A stretch of 64,000 nt of DNA. Source: Flavobacteriales bacterium. GTDB lineage: Bacteria > Bacteroidota > Bacteroidia > Flavobacteriales_F > PHOS-HE28. This document shows, in pieces, positions 51,409 to 60,526 of this stretch; the first letter of the stretch is position 1; each line of letters begins with the position of its first letter. The translations under genes were made by a program, and so were the position numbers. The notes under the pieces are model-generated. The model did not search any database, was not told the DNA's origin, and was given only the letters and a program-made list of their open reading frames with translations. The stretch spans positions 248,001 through 312,000 of the forward strand of contig JADKJM010000004.1 of assembly GCA_016721005.1 (NCBI GenBank). The letters run 5' to 3'.

Positions 51409-52971
51409 TCAATGCCACGTGACATCATCGATCGGATCCTTGGGCTCAGATCGGGTATAAAGTCCATCATGCGCAACGATCACGATCGGACTGAAAGAAC
51501 AAGCACCCATGGATCCTACCTCGGTGTACGAATCCGACTCGGGTTCCACACGCTGCGGGATCATGTTCCATTCCTCATCCCACGCCACTAGGTTCAACAG
51601 GAATGCAGAAGTGAATGAACCATGTATGAGTTCCGGTTCGCACCTCGATGTAGCCGCCAGCGCCGCGTCAAGAATGATCCGTTGCTGGCTGTATCGGTCC
51701 GGTCCTACGATCGACCGTGATGAAGGATCCAAGGAAATGATGGCTGACCAGATCCCGATGGCCAGTGTGAGTGCTCCGAAAGTCGGCCCTAACCAACTGA
51801 ATGTCGGCCTATCGGGTCGCGCAGATGCGCCGACCGCCATCGCCATGCACCAGAACGGTAAGGAGAACAACGCGTAGCGCGAAAAAAAGGAAATGGTGTG
51901 CCCCGAGTTCAACGCAAGGACCACAGCAAAGGCCATTGACATGACGGCCATGATCAGTAACGCAAGCATCAACCGGCGCCGCCTTCCTCGCTCCGCATTC
52001 CGCAAAGCCCAAAGCATGAGCGCTGCGGGCAGGAACAGAAGCAACATGATATACCGGAGTTGCGGACCGATGTATTGGAGCCCGTTGCCGGACGCCCAAA
52101 GGGATTGCACTGCTATTCCTTCCACCAAGGTGGAGGGCCGAGTGGCTTGGAAGAACGTATTGATGTCCGGGTCGGCTTTCACTTGAGCGATGTATTGGTC
52201 GTTGCGGGCCGCAAGCACAGCGTAGCCGTCAAGCCCGCCATTCGCCAGCCAGACCGCGACGAGGACGATCACCACGGACCCACCGATCATCAACCCTGCC
52301 CAGATTTTCCGATCCCGCGCCAAGAGCAAGGCGACAAGTAGGTGACCTATGAAGATGTACACAGTGGTGTAGTGGGAGAGGAGGGCCAATGCCGCGAAAC
52401 CCGCGTGTGAGATATACATCCATCTTCCGCCACTCTTCAGGAGGATCCTGAACAGGCACCATGTGCTGGCCAGCGCCAGCGCCGCAGCCAGCGTATAACC
52501 CCGGAGGTCGATCGAACCTTGCAATAAGAGCACACTCCACGAACAGAATACTCCTGCTACCAGACTCATCCGGCGATCACCGAACAGGTCGTGGGTCATT
52601 GCGATCACGAGCAGGATCACGATCACGCCAAGGATGGCGGAAGGAAGCCTCAACCATGTGGTAGTGTGCGGTGCGATCAGCATCCAGTAATGAAGGACCA
52701 CACTATGGAAGAACCCATTCCCCCCGTCATTGACCAAACACGCATCGATCACATGCGGGAGGTCGTTCCTTGCCACCAGGTCATTATGATCGAATGTTGA
52801 TCCGTACACCTGACCGTATGCGGTCAGTCCGGATGCATTGAAGAGGGAATAGGTCTCGTCGTGCCAGAATTCCTTCGTGCCGAGGTGGATGAACCGGATG
52901 ACGATCCCGGAAAGGATCAGCGCGATCAGGATGATGTTGATCGGGGACCGAAGGGTACCGGTTCTCATCAA
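51409..52971 (-). CDS. GT39-like membrane glycosyltransferase (second copy)
   Basis: 520 residues with about eleven hydrophobic helices. HLGTKEFWHDETYSLF early in the first loop is the catalytic acidic motif of ArnT/PMT-like enzymes. LHYWMLIAPHTTTWLRLPSAIL is typical of bacterial GT39-related proteins. The C-terminal 80 residues form a soluble tail. Upstream in the operon relative to the epimerase. Confidence 0.75.
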   Translation of the reverse strand: MMRTGTLRSPINIILIALILSGIVIRFIHLGTKEFWHDETYSLFNASGLTAYGQVYGSTFDHNDLVARNDLPHVIDACLVNDGGNGFFHSVVLHYWMLIAPHTTTWLRLPSAILGVIVILLVIAMTHDLFGDRRMSLVAGVFCSWSVLLLQGSIDLRGYTLAAALALASTWCLFRILLKSGGRWMYISHAGFAALALLSHYTTVYIFIGHLLVALLLARDRKIWAGLMIGGSVVIVLVAVWLANGGLDGYAVLAARNDQYIAQVKADPDINTFFQATRPSTLVEGIAVQSLWASGNGLQYIGPQLRYIMLLLFLPAALMLWALRNAERGRRRRLMLALLIMAVMSMAFAVVLALNSGHTISFFSRYALFSLPFWCMAMAVGASARPDRPTFSWLGPTFGALTLAIGIWSAIISLDPSSRSIVGPDRYSQQRIILDAALAATSRCEPELIHGSFTSAFLLNLVAWDEEWNMIPQRVEPESDSYTEVGSMGACSFSPIVIVAHDGLYTRSEPKDPIDDVTWH

Positions 52972-53016
52972 TGTTGGGCGATCCTTAGGCTGCTGCGCGG
53001 AGCGTCAGGTGAAGTA

Positions 53017-53904
53017 TTACTTCCGGAAAGCGAGTGCCACCACCAGGTCCTTGCTCCCTGCTGTATACGCATAGAAGCCTTCGCCACTCTTCACGCCGAG
53101 TTTGCCAGCAGCGACCATTTGCACGAGCAATGGGCACGGTGCGTATTTCGGGTCACCCAATCCTTCGTGCAACACACGGAGGATCGCCACGCACGTATCC
53201 AGCCCGATGAAGTCGGCCAATTGCAGCGGACCCATCGGATGGGCCATGCCGAGTTTCATGATGGTATCGATCTCCGACACGCCACCCACGCCCTGCCACA
53301 AAGTCTGCACGGCTTCGTTGATCATGGGCATCAGGATCCGATTCGCGACGAAGCCCGCATAGTCGTTCACAGTCACCGGCACTTTGCCGATCGCGGAGCT
53401 GAGGTCCACCACGGTCTTTGTCACCGCATCGGACGTGTTGTACCCACGGATCACTTCCACGAGTTTCATCACCGGCACCGGGTTCATGAAGTGCATCCCG
53501 ATCACTTGTTCCGGGCGCTTGGTCACTGCTGCGATCCGCGTGATACTGATGCTGCTCGTGTTCGTAGCAAGAATGCACGACGCGGGTGCTGCTGCGTCGA
53601 GATCACGGAAGATCTTCAGCTTCAGGTCCACGTTCTCAGTAGCTGCTTCCACCACGAGTTCGGCGTTCTTCACACCGGAAGCCATATCTGTTTGCGTGGT
53701 GATGTTGCCCAAGGTGGTGGCCTTCTGCTCCTCGGTGAGCGTTCCCTTGGCCACTTGGCGGTCCAGGTTCTTGGTGATGGTGGTAAGTCCCTTGTCGAGA
53801 CCGGCCTGCGCAATGTCGATGAGGACCACCGTGTGCCCGTTCTGGGCGAAGACGTGGGCGATGCCGTTGCCCATCTGGCCGGCACCGATAACCGAGATGT
53901 TCAT
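53017..53904 (-). CDS. hbd: 3-hydroxybutyryl-CoA dehydrogenase
   Basis: 295 residues. NAD motif ISVIGAGQMGNGIAHVFAQN; LVVEAATENVDLKLKIFRDL; catalytic His region GMHFMNPVPVMKLVEVIRG; C-terminal NRILMPMINEAVQTLWQG and MAHPMGPLQLADFIGLDTC. It oxidises 3-hydroxyacyl-CoA. It sits between glycan genes but has its own -7 box and no clear functional link to them. Confidence 0.93.
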   Translation of the reverse strand: MNISVIGAGQMGNGIAHVFAQNGHTVVLIDIAQAGLDKGLTTITKNLDRQVAKGTLTEEQKATTLGNITTQTDMASGVKNAELVVEAATENVDLKLKIFRDLDAAAPASCILATNTSSISITRIAAVTKRPEQVIGMHFMNPVPVMKLVEVIRGYNTSDAVTKTVVDLSSAIGKVPVTVNDYAGFVANRILMPMINEAVQTLWQGVGGVSEIDTIMKLGMAHPMGPLQLADFIGLDTCVAILRVLHEGLGDPKYAPCPLLVQMVAAGKLGVKSGEGFYAYTAGSKDLVVALAFRK

Positions 53905-53923
53905 GCTGCGAAGGAATGGACGG

Positions 53924-53931
53924 CGAATGTA
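53924..53931 (-). promoter_or_regulatory. -7 box TACATTCG for hbd
   Basis: Minus-strand TAnnTTCG, 19 nt before the ATG at 53904. Confidence 0.5.
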
Positions 53932-53950
53932 GGCGCGAGGGCACGGCCGA

Positions 53951-55370
53951 TCATTTCCCGTCGCCCTTCAGGATGATGAGCACGGTGTACGCCAGGATCT
54001 TCAGATCCACGGCAAGGCTCATGTTCTCGATGTAGAGGATGTCATACTTCAAGTCTTCGGATCATCTGCTCCACGTTCTCGGCGTAGCCGAATTTCACTT
54101 GGCCCCAACTGGTGATGCCTGGTCGCACTTTGTGCAGGTGCCGGTAGTGCGGAGCCATCTCTGTGATCGCATCGATGAAGAACTGGCGCTCCGGCCGTGG
54201 TCCCACCAAACTCATTTCACCTTTGAGCACATTCCAGAATTGGGGCAATTCATCCATGCGCGTACGGCGCATCCAGCGGCCGATCGGCGTGATCCGCGGG
54301 TCCGATGCGCTGCTCAGTTGCGGGCCGTTCGATTCCGCACCACAGACCATGCTGCGGAACTTGATGATCCAGAATGGGCGCCCGTGCCAGCCGATGCGTT
54401 CCTGTTGGAAGAAGACGGGGCCTTTGCTGCTCCATTTCACCAGCAGGCCAAGCACCAGGAAGAGCGGAGAAAGGATGATCAGTGCGATAGTGCTCACTGT
54501 GACATCGGTCATCCGCTTCAGGGAGAATTGCCACGCTGGCATGATCTCCGGGTTCACCGCGATCAGCGGCGTGCCGAAGATGCTCGTCATCTTCACCGAG
54601 CCTGATAGGATATCATACATGTCCGGTATCACCTTGATCCGGACACCGCTCCCTTCCAGTTCGTTCATGATCCTGCTCATGTGTTCGTGTTCCCCTGAAT
54701 CCACGGCGATGATCACCTCCTCCACGGAGTGGGTGATGATGATCTGCCGCAACTCGTGCCATTTACCCAAGCGCGGTTGGCCCACCGTTGCCAGCAACTG
54801 ATCACCACCATTCACATTCACGAAGCCGATGAAGCGGTTGCCGGGCGACTTCTTCATCCCTTCGATCTCGTGATAGATCGCCAGCGCTTGTTCGTTCCCG
54901 CCGACCAGGATGGTGTTGAAGCCGATACGCCGGTCGTGGACCTTGCGCACCGTGGCACTGGTGATCAGGAAGCGCAGCGGGAAGGTGATCCCGAATTGCA
55001 GGATGAACAATGCGATGAACGACCGGTAGTGGTACTTCGTGCTCGGGACCTCATCATCCAACAGCAGGACAAAGAAGATCACCAACACGCCAAAGAGTGA
55101 GACCAGCAATGTCTGGCCGAGTTCCTTCGTTCGGAAGCGGCGGTAGACCTCACTGTAGCCGCCTACGAGGGTATAGAGCCCGAACCAGAACAACGGGACC
55201 AGAACCAGACCCTTGAAGTAATTGCCATCCCAGGTCAACGGTACTTCGTAGCCCGCCTTGATGGGATCCAGATACAGCTTGCGATAGGCGAAGAAGAGCG
55301 TCCAAGCGGCCGCGCTGCCGAGCACGTCGGCGATCACGTATTTGGCCACTTGGGTCCTTCGGCCGTTCAT
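53951..55370 (-). pseudogene. Polyprenyl-phosphate sugar-1-phosphate transferase (WcaJ-like), 3' frameshift
   Basis: From ATG 55370 the first 442 codons give about four N-terminal helices, a CoA-binding-like domain (FNTILVGGNEQALAIYHEI) and the bacterial sugar transferase domain (KRMTDVTVSTIALIILSPL, FQQERIGWHGRPFWIIKFRS, DELPQFWNVLKGEMSLVGPR). The frame then stops at 54042 after EQMIRRLEV. Skipping one base near 54050 restores the usual family end KYDILYIENMSLAVDLKILA to KGDGK, stop at 53951. The lost 30 or so residues are normally conserved. It may be a sequencing error; if real, the protein is truncated. It starts O-antigen/exopolysaccharide synthesis on undecaprenyl phosphate. Confidence 0.82.
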
Positions 55371-56233
55371 GGTTGCAAGCGAAGGAGTTTCACATTGTCC
55401 AGATAGACCTCCGCAGAACCGGACCCTTCCGGCAATTCGGCCTCGATATAGATGTCCCGCTCCGCGATCGGGCTGTTGAAGAACGAGCTCAGGTCCACAT
55501 ACAATTTGTTCCAGGGCATGGACCCATCCGAACGCATGGTCGCAGGCACATACAAATAGGGCTCGGAGCGCCCTGAACCATTGTAGGTATAGAGCAGGCC
55601 GATGGTGATGAGTACGCTGTTCCGGTGCTCGATCTCCAGGAACGCCGGTCCTCCGTAGCTATCGAAATCCTCATCGGTGTACACGCGTACACGGCGGTGT
55701 TCCGGGTCAAGGCGGAACCCGGCACATGGGCTGTTCTCCACATAGAGCAGTTCCGGATGCTCTGCGGGCAGATAGCGTGTAAGGAGCGTATCGCTGTCCG
55801 TGGTGGTGTTCAATTGGAAGAAGGTGTCCTCGAACCCTTCGATCCATAGATCCGCTTGCGGGATGTACTCGACCACCGGGTTCGCCGTCGTGGTCACTTC
55901 CTTGTTCAGGGGGATGTTCGAAGTCCACGTGGTATAGAAAGGATAGCGAAGCCGGTCATCGAAGGTGCCGTTCCGCTTGATCGCCGGTACCACATCGATC
56001 CGGTGTTGTCCTTCGGAAAGAATGGGTACATGGGCAGGCAATTCCCACACGCCGACAAAGCTTTCGTCGATGCTCACCCACACATCCGTGATCTTCGTGG
56101 TGGCCGATCCCTGGGCGGTGGTGGTGGTCAGGGATACCGCAGGGATCTCCAGATACGCGGGGACCTTGTCCCCCTTGTTGCACGCCGCAAGGAGAATCAG
56201 GAAAGGAGCCAATACCGAGTACCGTAGAGTCAT
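55367..56233 (-). CDS. Hypothetical lipoprotein in the glycan operon
   Basis: 288 residues from ATG 56233, which begins a lipoprotein signal (LRYSVLAPFLILLAACNKG, lipobox LAAC); the frame is open 21 codons further upstream without signal character. The mature part is beta-rich and ends in a carbohydrate-binding-like segment (IEAELPEGSGSAEVYLDNVK). Its stop overlaps the sugar transferase start (ATGA). Family unknown; a role in glycan export or surface assembly is only suggested by position. Confidence 0.72.
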   Translation of the reverse strand: MTLRYSVLAPFLILLAACNKGDKVPAYLEIPAVSLTTTTAQGSATTKITDVWVSIDESFVGVWELPAHVPILSEGQHRIDVVPAIKRNGTFDDRLRYPFYTTWTSNIPLNKEVTTTANPVVEYIPQADLWIEGFEDTFFQLNTTTDSDTLLTRYLPAEHPELLYVENSPCAGFRLDPEHRRVRVYTDEDFDSYGGPAFLEIEHRNSVLITIGLLYTYNGSGRSEPYLYVPATMRSDGSMPWNKLYVDLSSFFNSPIAERDIYIEAELPEGSGSAEVYLDNVKLLRLQP

Positions 56234-56279
56234 ACTATCAAGCAGGCAACGCAAAGTCCGATCGAATAGTATGTATGGC

Positions 56280-57266
56280 TCATGAATTTCGAACAACCAT
56301 GCCGGCGAGCACTTGGTGCGCGGTCTCCAAAGCGGCCGAGGCCTGCTCGATCGTCACCACCGGCGTTGAGCCATCCTGGATCGCCTTGGCGAAGGCGGTC
56401 AATTCCTCCCGGATCGCGTTGGTCTTGGGGATCTCGGGCTTTTCAAAGGCGATCTCGCGGCTGCCCTTTCCCTCACCGAGGTCGATGGTCACTGCGAACG
56501 GATCCGGTTCGCCATGAACCGTCCGCATCCTGACCACCTCGGTTTCCTTGGTGAGCATGTCCACCGAGATGTAGGCGTCCCGCTGGAAGAAGCGGCACTT
56601 GCGCATGTTCTTCAAGCTGATCCTGCTGGCCGTGAGGTTGGCCACGCAGCCGTTCGCGAATTCGATCCGTGCATTGGCGATGTCCGGCGTATCGCTTACC
56701 ACGGCCACCCCGCTGGCACTTACCTGCGCCACAGGACTTTGTACCACGCTTTGTATGATGTCGATGTCGTGGATCATCAGGTCCAGCACCACGCTCACAT
56801 CGGTGCCGCGAGGATTGAATTGCGCCAAGCGGTGCGACTCGATGAACATCGGATCCTTGAAGTAAGGCAGCGCGGCTTGAAATGCTGGGTTGAACCGTTC
56901 CACATGTCCCACCTGCACCACACGTTCCACCTTCTTGGCCAAGGCCACCAATTCGCGTGCTTCCTCCACCGTGTTCGTCACCGGTTTCTCTATGAAGACA
57001 TGCGACCCGCGCTCCAAAGCCGCCTTTGCCAGCTTGAAGTGTGAAAGGGTGGGGGTGACGATATCCACAACATCCACTTGCGCTAGAAGATCCTCCGCAT
57101 TCGGGAAGACCGTGGCACCGAACTCCTTGTGGAGCGCCTCACACTTCTCGGGATGCGGATCATGAAAGCCCACCAATTCGAAGGCGGGCACCTCGAGCAA
57201 TTGTTGGACGTGGATGCGACCCAGATGGCCAGCACCCAATACCCCTATTCGAATTCGTTCGTTCAT
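56280..57266 (-). CDS. Gfo/Idh/MocA-family NAD(P)-dependent oxidoreductase
   Basis: 328 residues from ATG 57266 (MNERIRIGVLGAGHLGRIHV); codons upstream lie in the promoter region. EKPVTNTVEEARELV holds the catalytic-site lysine of the family, and VLDLMIHDIDIIQSVV the substrate-side histidine. Family members oxidise or reduce sugars and sugar nucleotides. First gene of the minus-strand run leading into the sugar transferase. Confidence 0.88.
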   Translation of the reverse strand: MNERIRIGVLGAGHLGRIHVQQLLEVPAFELVGFHDPHPEKCEALHKEFGATVFPNAEDLLAQVDVVDIVTPTLSHFKLAKAALERGSHVFIEKPVTNTVEEARELVALAKKVERVVQVGHVERFNPAFQAALPYFKDPMFIESHRLAQFNPRGTDVSVVLDLMIHDIDIIQSVVQSPVAQVSASGVAVVSDTPDIANARIEFANGCVANLTASRISLKNMRKCRFFQRDAYISVDMLTKETEVVRMRTVHGEPDPFAVTIDLGEGKGSREIAFEKPEIPKTNAIREELTAFAKAIQDGSTPVVTIEQASAALETAHQVLAGMVVRNS

Positions 57267-57300
57267 CGATCCGTTCGTCACACCATTCCGGAAAGGCCGG

Positions 57301-57344
57301 CAAAAGTAGCCGTCAAAGTCTGGCCGACGCATCGCCTACTTTTG
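57301..57344. promoter_or_regulatory. Divergent promoter pair (Gfo minus, pcm plus), mirrored TACTTTTG boxes
   Basis: 57301-57308 reads TACTTTTG on the minus strand and 57337-57344 reads TACTTTTG on the plus strand; both are exact TAnnTTTG. Only 28 bp separate them, so the -33 regions of the two promoters must overlap or lie inside the opposite promoter. The minus box is 34 nt before the Gfo start; the plus box is 5 nt before the pcm GTG. Confidence 0.65.
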
Positions 57345-57349
57345 GCGCC

Positions 57350-58006
57350 GTGGGATCGAATAGCGCGGACAATTACCGCCACCAAGGCATGCGCCGCAAG
57401 CTGGTGGAACATTTACAGGGGAAGGGGATCACGGATGCAACGGTGCTGGAAGCCATCGGAAGGGTTCCTCGACACTTGTTCATAGACGATACGGCCTTCC
57501 TCAACAAGGCATACGACGACCACGCATTCCCCATCGGCTGCGGACAGACCATCTCCCAGCCTTACACGGTCGCGTTCCAGTCGGAATTGCTCCGGTCCTC
57601 CAAGGGAATGAAGGTGCTGGAGGTTGGTACGGGAAGCGGATACCAATGTGCTGTGCTGTGTGAACTCGGCCTCAAGGTCGTCAGCATCGAGCGGCACCGT
57701 CCACTGTACTTATTGACCAAGTCGCGCATGCGCGACCTGGGTTACAAAGCAAGCCTGCACCATGGCGACGGCTATAAGGGAGTGGAACGGGAGGCCCCGT
57801 TCGATCGGATCATTGTAACGTGCGGAGCACCGGAAGTGCCTACGGCATTGCTTGTTCAATTGAAACCGGGCGGCCGTGCGGTCATACCGGTGGGACTGGG
57901 GGAGGTACAGCGCATGGTGGTGATCGAAAAGGACATGAGCGGTCATTGCAAGGAAATGGACAAAGGCGCCTTCCGGTTCGTGCCGATGCTTGCGGATAAG
58001 GCGTGA
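57350..58006 (+). CDS. pcm: Protein-L-isoaspartate O-methyltransferase
   Basis: 218 residues with a GTG start at 57350. This start is chosen because ADNYRHQGMRRKLVEHL is conserved upstream of the next ATG (57389). Motifs: RVPRHLFIDD, FPIGCGQTISQPYTVAFQ, VLEVGTGSGYQCAVL, DGYKGVEREAPFDRIIVTCG. It methylates isoaspartyl residues in aged proteins. The GTG lies 5 nt after the -7 box, so a leaderless transcript is likely. Confidence 0.95.
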   Translation: MGSNSADNYRHQGMRRKLVEHLQGKGITDATVLEAIGRVPRHLFIDDTAFLNKAYDDHAFPIGCGQTISQPYTVAFQSELLRSSKGMKVLEVGTGSGYQCAVLCELGLKVVSIERHRPLYLLTKSRMRDLGYKASLHHGDGYKGVEREAPFDRIIVTCGAPEVPTALLVQLKPGGRAVIPVGLGEVQRMVVIEKDMSGHCKEMDKGAFRFVPMLADKA

Positions 58007-58305
58007 TCCGCCTTGCCCGAATTGTTCACATGATGTTCACAACGATGGGTTTGGCGCTTCACTACCACGCGTCAACAAAGTCCCGGTCAAGTATTTTTCG
58101 ATCGCTCCATTCGGACATGAGTAGTTGGTCTTCAACGGATTCATGGTACTGGAGCAATGCGGCTCTACTTCATGTTGATCACATCGGTATTGACTTTCGT
58201 CATCAACGATCCATCGTTGACAATGCAACTGACGGTGCATATGTTTGCCCCCCTCAAGACCAGACTTTTGGTCGAGTTAGATAAAAGGAAACCAAACCAA
58301 ACCCA
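58007..58305 (+). other. Intergenic region with strong promoter for the beta-barrel gene
   Basis: No gene seen. TTG (58217-58219), 20 bp, then TATGTTTG (58240-58247) is the best full -33/-7 Bacteroidota promoter in the window, giving a leader of about 50 nt with a small hairpin (GACCA / TGGTC, about 58259-58274) before ATG 58306. The stretch is less GC-rich than its surroundings. Confidence 0.6.
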
Positions 58306-59130
58306 ATGAAAAAGACGATACTGTCCTTTGCACTGCTGGGGGTCTGCTCGATCGCGAGTGCCCAGCTCTCCACCCGGGAGAACCAGGATACCCGGTACAA
58401 GTTCGGTGGACGACCTGTGGCAGGCGATATGGCGCTGACCTTCGGGATCACCATCAACAACACCGAGATCGGTGGCAAGACCGTTCCGGCCTGGAACCTC
58501 TTCAGCCGCGGCAACCTGATCACCGCGAAGAAATACATCCGGGACGATGTGGCCATTCGTGCGGGTATCGCACTGTACCGCGATTCGCGGTCCATCAAGG
58601 GTGACGTGGATTCCATCCCCGGCCAGCCTTGGACGAACTCGGCTTACGAGTTCAAGTCCGCCCAGCGTCAGTACATGTTCGTGCCCGGTATCGAGAAGCA
58701 CTTCAGCAGCTCGAACATCTTCGACGTGTACACGGCAGGTGACCTGTTCCTCGGTTTCGGTCGCGACAAGTCGATCGACAGTCAGACCAACACGGACAGC
58801 CAGACATCTTCCATGACCAAGACCACCCCCTACACCATCGTTGGTCTGGGCGGCGTGATCGGTGTGAACGTGTTCGTGCTCGACCTCCCCATCAGCGTTG
58901 GTGTGGAGTACGGTATGAGCGCTTTCTGGATGATGGGCAACAAGACCAAGGTTGAAGTGGAGGAGTTCAACGGAACTTCCTACGAGTACTTCACGGTGGA
59001 GGATGCCAACAACCTCGATGGCTCTGCGTTCAGCGGAAACGGTGCACAGTACAGCAGCGTGAAGCAGAAGTACATGCGCATGGACAGCAACGACCAGGTG
59101 CGTATGGTGGTGAATATCTACTTCAACTAA
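58306..59130 (+). CDS. Outer-membrane beta-barrel protein
   Basis: 274 residues with a signal peptide (MKKTILSFALLGVCSIASAQ). The mature protein has alternating hydrophobic/polar strands, ending in the aromatic C-terminus RMVVNIYFN expected of Bam substrates. Segments: DMALTFGITINNTEI, DDVAIRAGIALYRDS, DVYTAGDLFLGFGRD, LPISVGVEYGMSAFWMMG. Codon choice is strongly C-ending, which with the strong promoter suggests high expression. Probably a Bacteroidota porin-like or structural OMP; no ligand inferred. Confidence 0.8.
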   Translation: MKKTILSFALLGVCSIASAQLSTRENQDTRYKFGGRPVAGDMALTFGITINNTEIGGKTVPAWNLFSRGNLITAKKYIRDDVAIRAGIALYRDSRSIKGDVDSIPGQPWTNSAYEFKSAQRQYMFVPGIEKHFSSSNIFDVYTAGDLFLGFGRDKSIDSQTNTDSQTSSMTKTTPYTIVGLGGVIGVNVFVLDLPISVGVEYGMSAFWMMGNKTKVEVEEFNGTSYEYFTVEDANNLDGSAFSGNGAQYSSVKQKYMRMDSNDQVRMVVNIYFN

Positions 59131-59157
59131 GAACCACTACGTAACCACACAGCAGCA

Positions 59158-59568
59158 ATGAAGAAGATCAAAGCGATAATCCTGCTGCCACTGGCCGTAG
59201 TAGTCATGTTCTCTTCCTGCACGATCTATTCGAAGTCCATCGCGGGCACTTCGGTGGAGACGCAGATCCAATTCCGGATGGAGGACCTGGAATACATCGG
59301 TGATGTGAGCGGTACCGCTACGCAATCATTCCTGTTCGGAGTGTTGCCTATCGGCGGTCGCCGTTTCCATGTGGCCAATATCGGCGGCGGGGGTCTCATC
59401 CCCCAAGACCGTATGACGAACAATGCCTTGTACGACGCGTTGATGCAGCGTGAGGACGCCGATTTCGTCCTGCCGCTCTCCAGCAGCTCCGTACGCGACC
59501 AGATGTTCATGGGCAACCGCACCACGCTCACTGTGCGTGCAAAAGCCTTCCGCATCAAGTCCAAGTAA
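59158..59568 (+). CDS. Small lipoprotein (TRL/DUF6567-like)
   Basis: 136 residues with a lipobox in VVMFSSCTIYS. The body has VETQIQFRMEDLEYIGDV, FGVLPIGGRRFHVAN, MTNNALYDALMQREDADF and LTVRAKAFRIKSK, a pattern like small TRL-type Bacteroidota lipoproteins; the family match is from memory. It lies 27 bp after the beta-barrel gene and shares its terminator. Confidence 0.7.
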   Translation: MKKIKAIILLPLAVVVMFSSCTIYSKSIAGTSVETQIQFRMEDLEYIGDVSGTATQSFLFGVLPIGGRRFHVANIGGGGLIPQDRMTNNALYDALMQREDADFVLPLSSSSVRDQMFMGNRTTLTVRAKAFRIKSK

Positions 59569-59589
59569 GGTTCTCAACGACCGATAGTG

Positions 59590-59617
59590 CAGAGGCCGCG
59601 AGCGATCGCGGCCTCTG
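59590..59617 (+). terminator. Terminator of the OMP-lipoprotein operon
   Basis: CAGAGGCCGCG pairs perfectly with CGCGGCCTCTG around AGCGAT, followed by TTCATTT; 21 bp after the stop. Confidence 0.8.
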
Positions 59618-59635
59618 TTCATTTGGTCCCGGCCC

Positions 59636-59643
59636 TACCTTTG
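59636..59643 (+). promoter_or_regulatory. -7 box TACCTTTG for the lipoprotein gene at 59658
   Basis: Exact TAnnTTTG, 14 nt before ATG 59658. Confidence 0.55.
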
Positions 59644-59657
59644 GCACCACCCATTCC

Positions 59658-60491
59658 ATGATGACATCACGATCGATCCTAGGGACGTTGGTCCTCGTTG
59701 CCGCACTCACGGCCTGCAAGCGGGAGAGCACCATCCCCATCCTCACGATCTCTCCGGCGAACCATGACATCGCCGCGACTTCCGGCGACGTGGTGGGTTT
59801 CGTGATCGGTGGACGATCGGAGAATTCGACGCTTGCGCGCATCCTGATCCAGTCCAAGCGAGGCAACGGATTCACCACCACGGTGAAGGACTCCAGCCTG
59901 AGTGGTACCCGGTTCGTTTGGAATTGGGAGTACCTGGTCGCCCACGCCACCGATCCCTACAACGAACTACTCACCTTCACGCTCTTCGATGCCAACGGTG
60001 ATCAGATGTCCACCACGCGGAAGTTGTATGTGAGCTTGAGCCAGACCGTGCTACAGGAGACTTCGGGTCATTTGTTCTACACCCGGAGTTCGGCGCTGCA
60101 TCCCGAAGCCGCGTTCGATGTACAGGAGCGGGTGCAGGTACTGTACACGGTGGATAGCGCGCGCCGCGATGTGCAGGACAACACCATGGGGGGGGCGGAT
60201 GACCTTAGCCGCTCTTGGATCTCCCCAGCAGGTGGACGCTTTGTCCGCTTCAATGGATTCGACTACGCCAATGCAACTGACGTTTCCCTGCGGAATGCAT
60301 TCAACTCAGGTATTCCCTCGGAGCAATTGGACAACTTGACCACGGGCGATCTGATCATCACCCGGTTGGGCAGCTTGGCACCGAACAATGGGTACTATGC
60401 CGTCCTCAGGATCACCGATGTGATCGACGAAAGTGGTTCGGACAACGATCGCTACACCTTCAACCTGAAGTGGGCCTCCTTCGTGGAGTGA
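59658..60491 (+). CDS. Hypothetical lipoprotein
   Basis: 277 residues. Lipobox at LTAC in TLVLVAALTACKRES; the second of the two initial ATGs is equally possible. The body is beta-rich with an Ig-like first half (ISPANHDIAATSGDVVGFVI, LLTFTLFDANGDQMSTTRKL) and no catalytic motif I can identify. Probably an outer-membrane-anchored surface or periplasmic protein. Confidence 0.75.
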   Translation: MMTSRSILGTLVLVAALTACKRESTIPILTISPANHDIAATSGDVVGFVIGGRSENSTLARILIQSKRGNGFTTTVKDSSLSGTRFVWNWEYLVAHATDPYNELLTFTLFDANGDQMSTTRKLYVSLSQTVLQETSGHLFYTRSSALHPEAAFDVQERVQVLYTVDSARRDVQDNTMGGADDLSRSWISPAGGRFVRFNGFDYANATDVSLRNAFNSGIPSEQLDNLTTGDLIITRLGSLAPNNGYYAVLRITDVIDESGSDNDRYTFNLKWASFVE

Positions 60492-60526
60492 TGTGTTACT
60501 CCGTGGGGTAGGCTCGAACGAGTCCC

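Noticed and set aside
58003..58284. 93-residue frame downstream of pcm
   Set aside because: Covers the strong promoter and leader of the beta-barrel gene; composition is not protein-like.
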